NCBI GenBank assembly: GCA_030063045.1
Contig: JAQSEB010000138.1
Coordinates: 1,488,001 to 1,552,000 of the forward strand
Origin: Pratylenchus scribneri
Lineage: Eukaryota > Nematoda > Chromadorea > Rhabditida > Pratylenchidae
Direction: 5' to 3'
Length of the DNA stretch: 64,000 bases
Under the pieces are notes generated by a model, which searched no databases, was not told the origin of the DNA, and saw only the letters and a program-made list of their open reading frames with translations. The position numbers were made by a program, and so were the translations under genes. Positions 46,164-59,865 of the stretch are shown piece by piece. Every line of letters begins with the position of its first letter. Within the stretch, counting starts at the first letter, position 1.

Positions 46164-49100
46164 ATGTGGCATAATTCGCCACCAATTTTATTTTGGCTTC
46201 ATATTGCTATAATTTTTGGCCAATTCATTTGGCCAACATCCCCAAATGATAAAGAAGAGCCGCTAATCCCCGATAATCTGCCGGACACTTATAAATGGAC
46301 CAAACATGATTTGTTGAAATCATCCGGCGGTGCTTGGACCGCAGCTGAAGGCAGCATTGATTTGGTGGTGAATCTCAAAGATTTGGCCTGCAAATTACCC
46401 GACCAATTTACTGATGAAGAGAATTATGAAGAGAATTGTGTTGATAGAAGTTTATGGTGAGAAAAATTTTTTATTAAAATTATTTAAAATACTGAAAATT
46501 GTCCTATCTCTGAGAGCAATTTTTTAAAATTTTCCAAAATTTTAGGGTGTTCATTTGTTGGGAAGAATTTGCAAGAAAGGGTCAATTTGGAGTAAGTCTT
46601 TGAAGAAATATTCTTTAAAATTAATTTTATTTCAGCAATGTCAGGAAAAAAGAAAATCTATCGCCGATATTTGCAATAAAAAAAACAATGATCAGTCAAA
46701 TTTCATTGGAATTGCAATCAAAATTAGTGCTTTTGTTGAAAACAGCAACATTCGCATGGAAACTGACATTTATTTTTCCTATTCATTCAAAATGTTTGTG
46801 AATAATTTTTAAAAAGAAAAATTATATCGTAGGATGGGAAAAAAATTGAATTCTAAATTAAATTCGGCTACCTAAATCAAATAAAATTTAAATATTTTTC
46901 AACCGACAATATAAAATTAAAAATTATTCTTTTTATTAAAAAAATTAAAATAAAATAATTGGTAAAATAAACAAAAAAATTCTATATTTTATAATTTCCA
47001 TAATCATTTAATTTCTCTAATATTCAAAAAACATTGGATATTACCCACTTCTAGAAATCGAACTTTATACTATTCTAAAATTAATATGTTTAAAAAAATA
47101 TTAAAAAATCAGTAAATATTTTAATAAATTTTCAACTAGGCTATCTCATTTATTTAATAAAATTTATAAATTAATTTTAAGATATAATTTGGAATCAGTG
47201 GTCCAGTCTCGTTCAAATAGTGATGCCCCTGTTAAAATTTTCACATTGAATCTTTTTGGCACAATTCAATCGATTTTCTCAAATTTGATTGAAGAATCGA
47301 CCCAAAATGATTTTGGTGGAAATTTGGAAAAATTAAATGACATCCGACTTTATAATGGCCGCCAGGCTTTCAGTTGCGAAGTAATTTGGAGAAAATGATT
47401 TCATTTTAATAAATTAAATTTATTCTTTTAGCATTTCGATCCAATTTCAACAATTTCACTCACAATGGCTTCTGCCTCAATTTTAATTGTCCAACATTAT
47501 GAAGAACTTTTTTGCAATGCAATTCAATTACGCCAAAATGGAATTCCACTTTTGCCTGATCAATGCGTTTGTTGATTTTCGGAAAAAAAAAATTAAAAAT
47601 TTTTTAAGAAGCCTAAGGACAAATCATTGCGTGAAATATTGGGCGAAGAACGGTACAAAGAATTGAAGGAAACTGTGCCAAAAATTCGTTATTATTATGA
47701 AAAATGTGTTCGTCCAAAACTTCCAGGCCCTCCTCCTTGGATTGTATTAATTTAATTTTTAATAAATTATATTTAAAAATGGGAAATAAAAATGGCCAAT
47801 AAAAATTATTTTTTTCTTCAAAATCTTTTAACAATTATAAAAATTTATTAGATTAATTAATACAATGGGAAATAATTTTAGAATAATTCAACTCGACCCG
47901 GCGTCGATTGGATTGAACAAGGCAATCGAAAATTCGCTCCAGAGGATGCGGATGTGATATGGAGTGGGGACATTATTTTGACAAAGGAACAGGCGCATGA
48001 ATTGTTGGAACAATACAAAGCTGGTAAAAAAAATTTGTCACAATTGAAATAATATTTATTAAAAATATGATTTTAATGAAGAAATTCCTCCAAATAGAAA
48101 TTTATTATGAAAAGAAATAACCCCAATTTAATAAAAGAATATTCAATTCAAAAATTGAATAATCAAATTTAGAAAACAAATTTAATTGGCTAATTTAGAG
48201 AGAGAGAAAATTAAATTATTCTGATTATTAATTTAATATCTGACCTCTTGAATATATATTTATATTCTCCATAAATCATCAATTTCAATTAATGAAAAAA
48301 AAACATAAATTTGAGTAAACTGAATAGGGTTAGGGAAAAATTTTTGGCACTAAAATTTATCTTTTTGGCACCAAAAAATTTTTTGGGCACTAAATAGTTT
48401 TTCTTCTAATAAATCCGAAATAGGTTTTAGACCCCAAAACCTTATAAAATTTTGTATATCTCATCGAGACGCAACGAAAAGATATAATTTGGGAATGGTT
48501 TGGTCAAAATTAAAGGGTATTAAACTATTTAAAAACCATTTTTCCAGTTTTAGTTTTAAACTCTTTTTAGCCCAAAATCCAACAAATTATATACCAATCG
48601 ATGCGCCTCGATTAGATCTAAATTTAACAAGGTTTGAGGTTTCTAAAACCGGTTTCTGATGTCTTAGAAATATTTTTAGTGCCAAAAAAATAGTACCCAT
48701 AAAGATATATAAGGAAACCATCAATTATTATATATTTTAAATATAAAATCAATTTTTAAAGAATGTAACAACAGCAATATGATTACGAAAAAAAGGAAAC
48801 GCCGTCAAGCTGCATATGAACGCCGATGGCCGCAGAATAAAATTGCTGTCTTCATTGATCACCAGAATGATAAAGGTATTTTTAAATGTTCGGAATCTGT
48901 ACAATTTTTGTATTTTAAGCTTTTTATAAAGCAGCATTTGGTGTTTTTGCGGAGATTATGTAAGCCATTTAAGATAATTTTTTTTACAATTTATTTATCA
49001 AAAAAGGTTAAATTACTAATTAAAAAAGTGTTGCGGCCGATTTTGATTCTTTTACAAAATTCAGATTCGGCTATAGCCGATTTTGATTTTAATCATGAGA

Positions 49101-52100
49101 AATAGTATAGAGGCCGATATTATAATTTTTAGCCAATGCCCTATAAACATCAGAGCATTGCTTTTTGCCACTAACCGTAATCCTAGCCTAGCCCTTACCC
49201 TAGAACCCATTTTAGCTTTGGTTAGACTAATCCTCGCCTCACCTTATTAGTACAAACAGTTAATAAACCTGGAATTTCAATCGGCCTTAACTCAGATTCA
49301 ATTAGTCTAAATCGATTTGACTTATAAATAAAAATAGACCATGAGTCAAAGAGAAAGGCTTTACAATAACTAGAATATATAGAAATCAAAATCGTAGAAC
49401 GATCAAAAAGGGCAACAATATAAATATAAATATGCACATTCACAGGAAAAAGACGTGCATTAATTTCATCCGGGTGGACAGCATTGATGCTCGTCCAAAA
49501 GGAATTCCACTAATTAAAGTCCAAAAAACGACGAGTGATGCGGGATGTTGGGCAACTGTAGGCAACTGGGCTGGGACAATTTCTACTGTATCGATCGGAT
49601 GGTGTTGGAATCCAGAGAAAAAACATGTAAGAATAATATTGAACAATTGAAAATGACTGTTTGTTCCCCTTTAAAAAGCCCAACGGAATTTTCCACGAAG
49701 TTGGTCATGCCATGGGATTACATCATGAGCAAGATCGCTCGGATGCCCGTTTTTATGTATGGTCTGATAGTTCTGCTGGAGTGAATTTTATTCTTAGAAA
49801 TAAAAATTTTTACAAATTTTTTCATTAAAGTTCAACAAATTCGATGAAAAAAATTCATATAATCTTGGTCAAAGCTATGATTATGGTTCCATGATGCATT
49901 ATAATGGTTTTATCACATTGTATCGTCCTTATCAAGTGATTTAAATAAATATTCTTGAATATGTAATTTTTAAATGTGTAATTTAGCGCACAATTGGATT
50001 AAGCAGTGTGCCATTCCAAAGTTATTCATTTAAAGATATCAAAATGTTCAATCTGATTTATTGCAATGGTAATATATATAATATATATATTAATTGACTT
50101 ATATTCCAAAGATTAAAAATTTATTTCGAATAAAATTGACAGAATTTTATTGGTAATTTTGAAGAAAAAAAATTTTCATTTAATAAAATTTTAGATATAT
50201 TTAATAATGGAATTTAATAAATTCGTATCTTTTATAGAATCGTAATTGAAAATTAGAAAAAATTTCCTTCTATATTTGATAAAATTTAATCATTTAAGCA
50301 AATTCAGTTGATCAACTCGAATAAAATTATGTGGAATTTTTCAATTTATTTACAAAATTTCAAAGATAATTTGCAATTTTATTTATCATTTAAACTATTT
50401 TATTAAAGTTAAAAATAATAAAGAAAAGTTCTGGTCGGAATTTTATTTTAGCCCAATAATTTCCAAAATAAATTTGAAATTCCATTTAATATTTGAAAAC
50501 TATTTTTTAGAAATGATTACTGGTGGTTTGGTTGCAAATTGTCAGCATGGAGGCTATTTGAATCCTGACAATCCGGACATTTGTGAATGCCCTCCCGGCT
50601 ATCAGGGCAAACTTTGCGAAGAACTTGCCAACGGCGGTCTATTCAAAATAAAATTTTCAATATTGAATCTTTTTTTTCTAAATAATTGATAAATTTTAAT
50701 GGGATAGACAAAAATTAGTAAATGTAAAATTAAGCTAAATCAAAAAATTCGATAGAATTATTTCTCAATGACTTGAAAATAGACCTAACTTAAATTCATT
50801 TTATTTCTTGTGATGGTTTTTTATTTGCTATTCTATTCAATGCAAAATTTATTTCATAAAATATTATTGCATAAAATTATAGTGGATATTGGAGATAATA
50901 TATTTTTTAGATGCAAATTGTCCCAAACAAACTGAACTGATTGCCAAAGAAAGGGGCAAAACATATTTGATCAAATTTGCCTCAACCGGTTCGGACACTT
51001 GTTATTGGCGAATTTGGGCGAGTTTATTTTTATAATCGGACTTATTTTTCTTTTTCTTGAGGCAAAATCACCAATGAATAAAATTGGTTTGAAAATTACG
51101 CAATTGGATGGTATTGGTTGCAAAGACCAATGTGGAGGCGAACAATTTTTAGAAATCAAATATCGTCAAGATAAAGCAACAATGGGTATGTAAATACTTT
51201 TAAAGTTATTATTGCTTAATTTTTTTTTTGAAAAAAAATAGTAATAAGAAAAATAATAATATTTCAAAAAAAATTTCCAATTCTATTTGGTTTCTTATAA
51301 ATTTAATCATCAGACAATCTTGAAATGAAATTTTGTAAATCTTACTTTTCAAAGATTTGAGAATAAGTTTATTCGACTCGCCATAGTTGATTTTGTCAAT
51401 GAAATTTTAATTTCAAAGCAATATGAGTTTGTTTTGGAAAGCTGTACCGTTGTTTTTTAAACCCAAATCGATTTTATCTACAATTTTTGCCTAATAAGCC
51501 ATAATTAGGGATCGGACGGTACGGGATCCCGACTCGGGATTTTTCGGGAACCCCGTACCGTGGTACCGAACGAAAAAATTTTTTGATTTTTCGGTACCAA
51601 CTCAGTACCATGATTTTTCGGGAATCCCGTACCGTGGTACCGAACGAAAAATTTTTTGATTTTTCAGGATTTTTCGGTATTTTTGGTGCCGAGAAAAAGG
51701 TCATTTTGGGGCATTTTTCGCCAAAATTTTTCCAAGTGGGCCCATTTTTTTAGTAAAATTTTTTTCCTATCGGATTATTTTACTGAAAAATTTATGCCAA
51801 TGGCACAAAAATATAAAAATTTTTGCCAAAAAGTCATCAATTCTCTTCCTTCAGACCAAATTCACAGGATTTTTGGGAGGGAAAAGGCTAATAAGATAAA
51901 ACGGAAAGGTAAAAATTTCCCAATTTTGGCCAAAATAACCATAATTTATTTGGCAATAAACAATGTTGCAACTGACTGAAAACTATGTATTTTAGACTGT
52001 TAGAGATATTTATAATTATCGGCGATCAAAGATTGCGCCCAAGGAAGACTGAAATTTTCATTTTTCTTGACCGAACACTTCCAAAGATAGACTAAAAATA

Positions 52101-54327
52101 TTAAACTATACAAATATTAGTCAATAAAATCATTTATATATCTTTTTTTCTACTAAAAATAAAAAAAATTTCCATTTTTTTCACTGTTTTTCAAAATTCT
52201 CGAATTCCCGAAAACGGAAATTTAAATTACATAGACTTATCGCCATGCTGGGTAGAATAAACGTAAAATATAAAAAAATATTTCCTTCCTTAATTGATTA
52301 CTATGATGCCTTTATAATTAATACAATTTTTAGGGGCAAGAATTTGCTGCATTTTGGATTATCCATACACAATTGATTCGGAAACAGATAATTTGGTTGT
52401 GATTTTGAAGAGCAACCAATCCGGTACAATTTTCGAATTAGAATACAAAGCAGGTAATATATATATAAATAATGCATATATTTATTTATAAAACCAAAGT
52501 TGGTGACAGTGGTCTGGGTGGATTGCCACCTTCATGCAATTGCGCCGATCCCACACAAAAGTTTATTAAGGAACGCAACCCAGGTCAAGATATTACTGTA
52601 TGGGGACCTGCATCTACGGAACATGAATGTGAAGGAGTTGACCCAAAAAATATCCCACATTTCGGGTATTTTTAAATTATTATTTAAAATTAATTCATTT
52701 TAATTATCACAGATATGAACGTGACTTACAATGTGTCAAGCATGAAAAAAATGTCAAGATTTTGGTATTTTGAAAATCGCATTGATAAATAAAAAAAAAA
52801 TTAATAAAATTTCAGTTGAATGGAAAATATCAAACACAACCTAAAGGACTTAGCACAAACGCGGTTTGCGAATAAAAAATATTTTTGAAAATAGTGATTA
52901 AATTCCAAAGATATGGGTTAAAATAAAAGGGAAGAGAAATTATTATAAAAAGAAGCTTGATTAAAACTTGGTAATCAGTAGGGAAAGGATTTATATTGAT
53001 ATAAAATCTCGAAATATAGCTATAAAATATTGACATAAAACCGGTAAAATATTGATATAAATTGCAAAAAATAGGCAAAATATTGATGTAAATTTATTTA
53101 AAAAAAGCTATTTTTTAAGTAAAAATTTCAAAAAAAATTTTTCTGTTAATCTGAGACACAAAATATTCATATTTTGTTCATATTTCGAAGTTTTTTTTAT
53201 AGGAAATTTTAAAATTCATTTCTAAAAATATATAATTAGATATCAAAAAAATTTTCAAAAAAGTGCCAAATTCATTTTTTTCACTAATTTTTTCGATTAA
53301 AAATTCCAAAATCAATTTTTCATCATTTTTTTTTTTCAAAAATTTACTAAAAATTTTTGAACAAATTTCCAAAATTGTTAATTTTTCCATTTTTTCTAAA
53401 AACTGTAAAATTTATTAAAATTCTTTAAAAATCTTCAATATATTGACGAAAATTTCCAAAAAATGCAGAAATATTGATATAAATATTGACGGTCAAAAAA
53501 TGGCAAAATATTGATGTAAATTTATTTAAAAAAAATCTATTTTTTAAGTAAAAATTTCAAAAAAAAATTTTTCTGTTAATCTGAGACACAAAATATTCAT
53601 ATTTTGTTCATATTTCGAAGTTTTTTTTATAGAAAATTTTAAAATTCATTTCTAAAAATATATAATTAGATATCAAAAAAATTTTCAAAAAAGTGCCAAA
53701 ATCATTTTTTTTCACTAATTTTTTCGATTAAAAATTCCAAAATCAATTTTTCATCATTTTTTTTTCAAAAATTTACTAAAATTTTTGAACAAATTTCCAA
53801 AATTGTTAAAAAATTTTTCCATTTTTTCTAAAAACTGTAAAATTTATTAAAATTCTTTAAAAATCTTCAATATATTGACGAAAATTTCCAAAAAATGCCG
53901 AAATATTGACATCAATATTGATGGTTAAAAAATGGCAAAATAATGATGAATATTGACATAAAAGTTCATGCAATTAAGCAAAAACATTGATAAAAAACAT
54001 GTTTTAAGTTGTTTTCAAACTATTTTAAGTTCGCAAGAAAAATATTGATATCAATAAAAATCCGTTCCCTAGTAATCAGCAATAAATGAGCTCTTTTTTA
54101 AATAAATATAAAAATTAAATTTTAGTACACCGGCGAAGTTATTCCCAATGAATCGCTAATTCATATTACATGCCATGTATGTTTGTATAATTAAATAATA
54201 AAAAAGAAATTGAAAAATAAAATGTCTTTAGAAAATGCATGATGGAACGAATATTTGGCTCTATGAAGACGATAATTTCGGGACAATTCGCCTTGACGAG
54301 GTTATGTGTGTGCCTGAAAAGAAATGA
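46164..54327 (+). CDS. Astacin metalloprotease with EGF and CUB domains and long N-terminal region
   Basis: The exons are 46164-46456, 46546-46591, 46636-46793, 47182-47380, 47432-47566, 47609-47743, 47882-48023, 48762-48875, 48920-48959, 49446-49626, 49679-49780, 49831-49935, 49987-50068, 50511-50636, 50911-51017, 51062-51185, 52334-52453, 52500-52665, 52713-52764, 52816-52863, 54126-54176 and 54232-54327, about 873 aa. A signal peptide is followed by roughly 300 unfamiliar residues. Then come the pro-motif WSGDI, the furin-type site KRKRRQ, TCINF, the zinc site HEVGHAMGLHHEQDR, the Met-turn YGSMMHY, an EGF-like domain (CECPPGYQGKLCEE), a CUB domain (CYWRIW, GCKDQCGG, RICCILDYP) and a cysteine-rich tail. 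All zinc ligands are present, so it should be an active secreted protease. If the intron after 52863 is kept, the frame stops at 52875. The intron after 51017 would use a GC donor. Confidence 0.88.
48345..48700. repeat. Foldback element in the astacin propeptide intron
   Basis: TTTTTGGCACTAAA, CTTCTAATAAATCCGAAATA and CTCATCGAGACGCAACG on the left are inverted against CAATCGATGCGCCTCGATTAG, CCGGTTTCTGATGTCTTAGA and TTTTTAGTGCCAAAAA on the right. It is the same family as 9996-10398 with a different outer end. Confidence 0.7.
49020..49330. repeat. Relic of an inverted repeat in an astacin intron
   Basis: GCGGCCGATTTTGATTC, GGCTATAGCCGATTTTGA and CCTAGCCTAGCCCTTACCC recall the interior and ends of 35932-36310 and 57105-57530, but the ends are worn. 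It lies between astacin exons 9 and 10. Confidence 0.4.
51510..51690. repeat. Two-copy direct repeat rich in GTACCG words
   Basis: TTTTTCGGGAACCCCGTACC then GTGGTACCGAACGAAAAAAT occurs twice, about 80 bp apart, with minor changes. It lies in the intron between the two CUB exons. Similar CCGGTTCGG-rich patches occur near 21840, 57770 and 900-1200. Confidence 0.6.
53075..53932. repeat. Two-copy tandem duplication, period about 428 bp
   Basis: TATTGATGTAAATTTATTTA starts both units (near 53080 and 53508), and they stay nearly identical through TCTGAGACACAAAATATTCA and TCTTCAATATATTGACG. The few differences are run-length changes. It fills most of the 1.26-kb intron before the last two astacin exons, and I see no gene in it. 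Confidence 0.85.
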
Positions 54328-54384
54328 AATGTTTTATTCCTCTCCACATTTAATACCTATCTATAATTTTATGCATATGCTATT

Positions 54385-54805
54385 TTCCGTCCGAGGTCAT
54401 CTCCACAATAGATAAAGGGCTATGCAATTATGGGCATGTCCACAATTCTGTGATTATGGGCGTTTTCGACTATAATAAATCAGAAACCGCTTTTAGACCC
54501 CATAACCCTTATACTATTTTGTAGATCTCATCGAAACCCATCGAAGGATATATAATTTGCCATGATTTGGTCAAAATTAAATGGTATTAAACCATTTTTC
54601 AAGTTTTTGGTTTAAAACTCGTTCATTTTGGGCCAAACCATAACAAATTACATACCATTCGATGCAACTCGATGAGATCTACAAAATGATATAAGGTTTG
54701 TAGGATCTAAAACCGGTTTCTGATTTATTATAGTCGAAAACGCCTATAATTGCAGAATTGTGGACATGCCCATATTTGCAGAATTGTGGAGATGACCTAG
54801 CACCG
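54385..54805. repeat. Long foldback element, outer ends GGTCATCTCCACAAT
   Basis: Outer arms GGTCATCTCCACAAT and ATTGTGGAGATGACC enclose inner arms with AATAAATCAGAAACCGC, CTCATCGAAACCCATCG, ATTCGATGCAACTCGATGAG and CCGGTTTCTGATTTATT. The inner GGACATGCCCATA parts are also mirrored. Same family as 9996-10398. The A/T-rich stretch from 54806 to 55252 holds no further feature that I can support. Confidence 0.8.
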
Positions 54806-55252
54806 CTATTTTCTAATTTTCTTCCAATAATTTTAATCCTGTTCAATTCATTCATTTTAAATCTTTTTTGCATTTTTTTTATTATTTCTCATTTCAAGAT
54901 TGTCATCGAATAAAAATATTTACCAAATGTGCGAAACAAATTTTATGATTTTATTACAAAAAAGTAACATTGAAATGAATATGGTTTATTCGATTTGTGA
55001 ATTTAATACATTAAATATAATAAAGCGAAGTACTAATATCGAAATCGAAAATAAGGGAATAAAATAAATTTAAGACATTTTAACTTAAATGAAAAATGAA
55101 AATTATAAAATAAATTTATATGGAATTTTTTATAAAAAATATCGAGAGAAATAAAGATATTTTATTTTTTAAAACAATTTTTTATTCTGGATTGCAAGAA
55201 AAATATTCGAATGATTGCATAAATAAATTCATTAATATGCAAGTAAAAAAAT

Positions 55253-58200
55253 TTAGAAAATTCTGCGCAAGATTCTGTTTCCGCGAATATACCGAAAACA
55301 TCTGCTTCTTCGCATAGACCAAGAACATCTTCTGCGCATATGCCAATAACATGCGTAGAAGTACCAGAATCTCCTCCTTGGGATCTCTTTTTCCCAGTTC
55401 ACTTTAAATGTTGTCACATTGCGCATTTGCGAATTGAACAGGTTTCGGCCCTCCTCTTTCCATTCATTTTCCGTTCCTTTTGGGCAACGCAACAGATACC
55501 AGCCTTTCTCATGGTCAATTTCAATAAAGTTTTCGTAGTTTATATATTGAAAATCATTATTTTCTTCAATCACCAATAGCACTTCTCCCGTACTTTTGTT
55601 TTCCATTTTGAATTTTGGCTCTTTGCAATAATCGAAATAAATGAAGAAAGTCATCGGTTGAATTGATTTAGAAAATTTCTAAAAAATATTTTAAAAAAAT
55701 ATATTTATATTGTCGCAAAAATAGTTTTAATATTAATTAAATACAATAATTTTTTGGTCGTTGTATTAAATTACAAAAAATTATATATTAAATGCAGAAA
55801 AATTGACTAATAATTTAGGTGTAAAATCGAGTAAAATTCTTCAAAAATTTTTTGCTGCTTAAAATTTTACAAAGTTAGAAATCGTTTTTGTAGGAAAAAT
55901 ATTAACAAAAATTGGCTTCATATGTATAATGGTAAAATTTTGATTTTTTTGTGATATTTTTAAAAATTTCAGAAAATTTCGAAAAGGGCGGAAAAAATTA
56001 AAATGGTTAAATTAAATTGAAAATTTCAAAAAATTATATAAAATAATTATATAATATTGAATAATTTCGTAAATTGCAAAAAGTGATCAAAAATTTAACT
56101 TTTTTTAAAAATTTTTTATAAGCAAATTTAAAGCTCCACAAAAAATAGTTATTAAAATTGTCAGCCCCTATAAAACCTATGTATTGTAAAATTAAAAATA
56201 TACTTAAATAAATCAAGAAAATAAAAAATATCCGACCTTTTTGATACGATTGATTAAAGATGTCTTCCATTCTGTTTCGCCCTCGAGATAGAGAAATTTT
56301 GGTTTTCCATCAATTCTGGGTTTGGTCAGCCAATTTACAATGCTCTCAATAATTTTAGGATTTATTGGGGGCCATTTAAGAGACAAAAATTGAATATAGT
56401 CAAGAGTTTCTGGAAAATGAAGCAAATCGTAATGATTCTTCATTGTCAAGCTGGACAAAATTGTCAACAATTGGCGTATATCATTGGGAACAATCCATAA
56501 TTGCTTGGGGACGTATTTCGGTATTATTGCTGTATTATAAGGGATGGTAAGGATTAGGGATTAAGAAAGTGGGGAATTTTAATTTTTCTATTTCCAGAAG
56601 GTGTCCTAAAATTCAGGCTTGCACAGGACTACCAGCTTAATGGGCGGTTAATTGCGTCAGGGCGGATAACGGCTATAAATCTTATAAATATGACAGCTAA
56701 ATGGCTGCGGCTATGAATCCCAGAGACGCTCAAATGGCCGCCATGTACAATTTTTTTAATTTTTTAAAAAAGTCTTTTATTATATCATTTATCTTCTATT
56801 CATTAATTGTTATTTTTTTTTGCCATATTTCTGTCTTTGTTTTAATTTTTAAAATAGTCATTTTTCCTCTGGAAATAAATTTATAACAATGGAAATTATT
56901 GCGTATAAATTTTAAAAAAATTTTAGAAATTTTTGAGTAATTTTTTTCGAATCAGTGCTGACCGCAGCAGGCGGCTACAGCTACGAAATTTCACATCTAA
57001 AACGGTTAGGACTATGAGAAAAAGTAGAGCCTTGTGCATGCTTGCTATTATTTTTGTTTTTAAAGAGAATTAAATCTGATAATTTTTGAAGCCAAAATAT
57101 ACTTTCTATATATATGTTGCGCCCGAAACTCGGAATCGTCCATTCCCGGGAATGGATGGCCATCCCAAATCGGGAATCTCGGTTTATAGGCATCGTACAG
57201 ACTCGAGAATAGGCTCATTCGATTTGTCATGGTCGATTTACTATATGAAATTTCAATTTCAGACTTTTCCCCTAAACCCCTAGCCCTTAATCCCTAGCCC
57301 AAAGCCCCTAAAACCCATGCCGCCCTTAACCATAACCCTAACCCTAGCCCTTAAACCGGTCTGTAATTGAAATTTCATATAGTAAATCGACCATGCCGAA
57401 TCGACTGAGCCTACTCTCGAGTCTGTATGATGCCTAGAAACCGAGATTCCCGATTTGGGATGGCCCAGATGCCTGTCCAATCCCAGGAATGGACAATTCC
57501 CGGAATTGTACGTTACATAAATATAATTTATTTAAAAAATTTACAATATTGATAGCGCACACTGCGAGAAGAGACCACAGGAATAATATTCTTGATGAAT
57601 TCCAAAACTTGGGCATCAATATATCTATAAATATAATGGAAAAAAAATAAATTCGAATAATATGTTTATTTTTTATTAAAATGATAGAGGGAAAAATTTA
57701 AATTTAAATAATATGTTTTATTTTTTATTAAATTATTAGAGATGGGCCGAAACCGATTTTCGGATTACACAGTTTAATTTTCAATCTGGTAGAATAAAAA
57801 TGTGATTTCGGATTCCGAAGTCCGAACCTAACATATCCGGAATCAATGTTCTAGCCTCTATAAAATATTTTGGAACTTTACGGGTTTGCGATACCTCTAC
57901 CAAATATTAGTAAGATCACTTTCTAGAAGTAATTCTAATTACTGATCAGGAATCTAGATTTATTTTTTTAGTCCATCTCGAACTCGACATTGAAATGATT
58001 TACATGAAAATTATACTAAATAAAATTAAGTGAAAAATAAATAAGAAAAGAAATTAGAAAAATATTGTGTTGTTAATTGATCTGACTAAAAAAATGTCAT
58101 TTGACCAGATAAAAGAATGGTATTGTCGAATTTTGCACATTTTTAATTTATTTTTTTCGTTGACTATTTTATTTTTCATATATTTTATTAAAATTTTCAT

Positions 58201-58896
58201 TCACATCAATGTCCAAATAAATAAAAAAATAAACTTAGGTAAGTGTTCATCACTCAAACAACTAGGAAGTGATTTTCATAATTATTGGTTGGGCGTAGGG
58301 GTGTCGTAAAACCGAAAATACCGATATTTTGAAATAATATTTACTAAATATTTTTTGAGTTTTAATTTAAATATGCAAAAAATACGAGATTAGCTAATTT
58401 TTAAAGAAAAAACTCACTCCAAGATAATTGATTTGAAGCCGAGAATGTAAGGAGGCGGTGGCACCTCAGCAATTGGAATGCTATTTGTGTAGTTAATTGG
58501 AAGGTTCGGCTTTACTAATTTCAATGTTCGTGTAGATGAAGAAAAAACCAATTTGGGCACAATATGAGGCTCAACATTCCCATGCAATTTTGGATGGCAC
58601 AATTTATAGAAGAGTCGACATGAAATTGAAATGGAGGACTTATTGGCCATCTCCATGCGATTGATCCAGGCCAAAACTTCAATCAACCAATTTGGCACAC
58701 TGTAAATTTTATGAAATAGAGAGAGGGTAATGGAAATTGATGACTATTTTAAATCTTTACTTTAATTTACGAAAGTTTTATTTTTTAGTAAAAATAATTT
58801 CATAGAAAATTTTCGTATAAAATACCATTTTGGCTCTGCATCTTTTTCGCTTTCATTGTTGCAATTGTCGATTTCTTGCTGCACAAATTTGACCAT
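55253..58896 (-). CDS. F-box protein
   Basis: Five exons (58896-58826, 58699-58418, 57624-57545, 56529-56237, 55678-55253) close to 383 aa. After an acidic start comes an F-box (VPNWLIEVLAWINRMEMANK, then ISCRLFYKLCHPKL). Central blocks LPINYTNSIPIAEVPPPP, LPKYVP-like IIPKYVPKQLWIVP, FPETLDYIQFLSLKWPP and PKIIESIVNWLTKP have the look of the substrate-side domains of nematode F-box families. The last exon gives GWYLLRCPKGTENEWKEEGR and an oddly basic end with MRRRCSWSMRRSRC. It would act as substrate receptor in an SCF ubiquitin ligase. Intron 3 holds a foldback element. No single named C-terminal domain is certain. Confidence 0.85.
57105..57530. repeat. Foldback element with 190-bp arms
   Basis: The left arm (TCCCGGGAATGGATGGCCAT, CAAATCGGGAATCTCGGTTT, GGCTCATTCGATTTGTCATG, TTTACTATATGAAATTTCAA) is mirrored by the right arm (TTGAAATTTCATATAGTAAA, CATGCCGAATCGACTGAGCC, AAACCGAGATTCCCGATTTG). 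The centre is CCCTAGCCCTTAA-type sequence. It lies in intron 3 of the F-box gene. Confidence 0.85.
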
Positions 58897-59865
58897 GCTC
58901 CTCAAATTTAATAAAATTATTTATTATTTCTAAAATTAATATAAATATATATTATTATTCTAATTCAAATGCTTTCGCGCTTTAATTTTTTAATATTTGT
59001 TAAATTATTTTATAGTTGAAAATCTAAAGAAATATTGTCGTGTCTTTGAAAACATATAACTAACATCATTGAAGGTTAAACATTCAATTGGGTATCATAT
59101 TGAAATAAATTATATTTAATATTAATTTTAATTATCACGTTAGCAAAACGTTCTTAATCTACATTTATGAATTTATTATATTGCCTCTTATTTACATACA
59201 TATTTCATATGTATAAAATAGTATCAATCCAATATAAAATATCACATTTCTTATATTAGTAGCCCCGGGGGTTCTAATTTTCAGAGATATACTAGAAGGG
59301 ATTATTAATAACGGAGGGGGATTACTAAATTTCATAGAGGGAAAATATACGGTAAATAAAATTTATTTAATAAAATTTGCAACAAATCCAACAATTTACC
59401 TAGGGATGCATTGATTTTTATTCACTCTAAAATTTGTTTTGGCTGCTGAATGAAAACTGATGACTGAGCCTTAGAAGATAGGCCAAGGAAACAATTGGTC
59501 ATTTGCCACAAATACAGCTGTTAGAAATTGTGGAAAAGGGAATTGGGCAGATATAGAGGGGAGATTTCTGCTGGATTTTGTTCTATTTTATAAATACTCT
59601 AACCAATTTTGCATTCTGCATCTGCAGCGATCGATCACTGATCAAAAAGACAAATTTCGAATAAAAATATTTAAACTATAACTAAAATTGAGATCCGTTA
59701 AAATTTTTTTGGAAAATTAATAAAAAAACATTTATTAAAGAGTATTTGTGATTCTCTTAGGAATTTTTAAAAATATTAATTTTAAAATTTAAATATAATA
59801 TCAAATAAGGAAAATTTTTTCTTGCATCTAATTTGTTGAAAGAAATAGTTTCCATTATAAACTTT
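58897..59865. other. F-box gene promoter side, no gene seen
   Basis: A/T-rich DNA upstream of the F-box gene start at 58896. A small patch near 59255-59360 ending ATACGGTAAAT recalls the ends of the 27035-27300 family. Confidence 0.45.

Noticed and set aside
57280..57480. Minus-strand frame through the CCCTA-rich centre
   Set aside because: It lies within the foldback element and contains only arm and low-complexity sequence.
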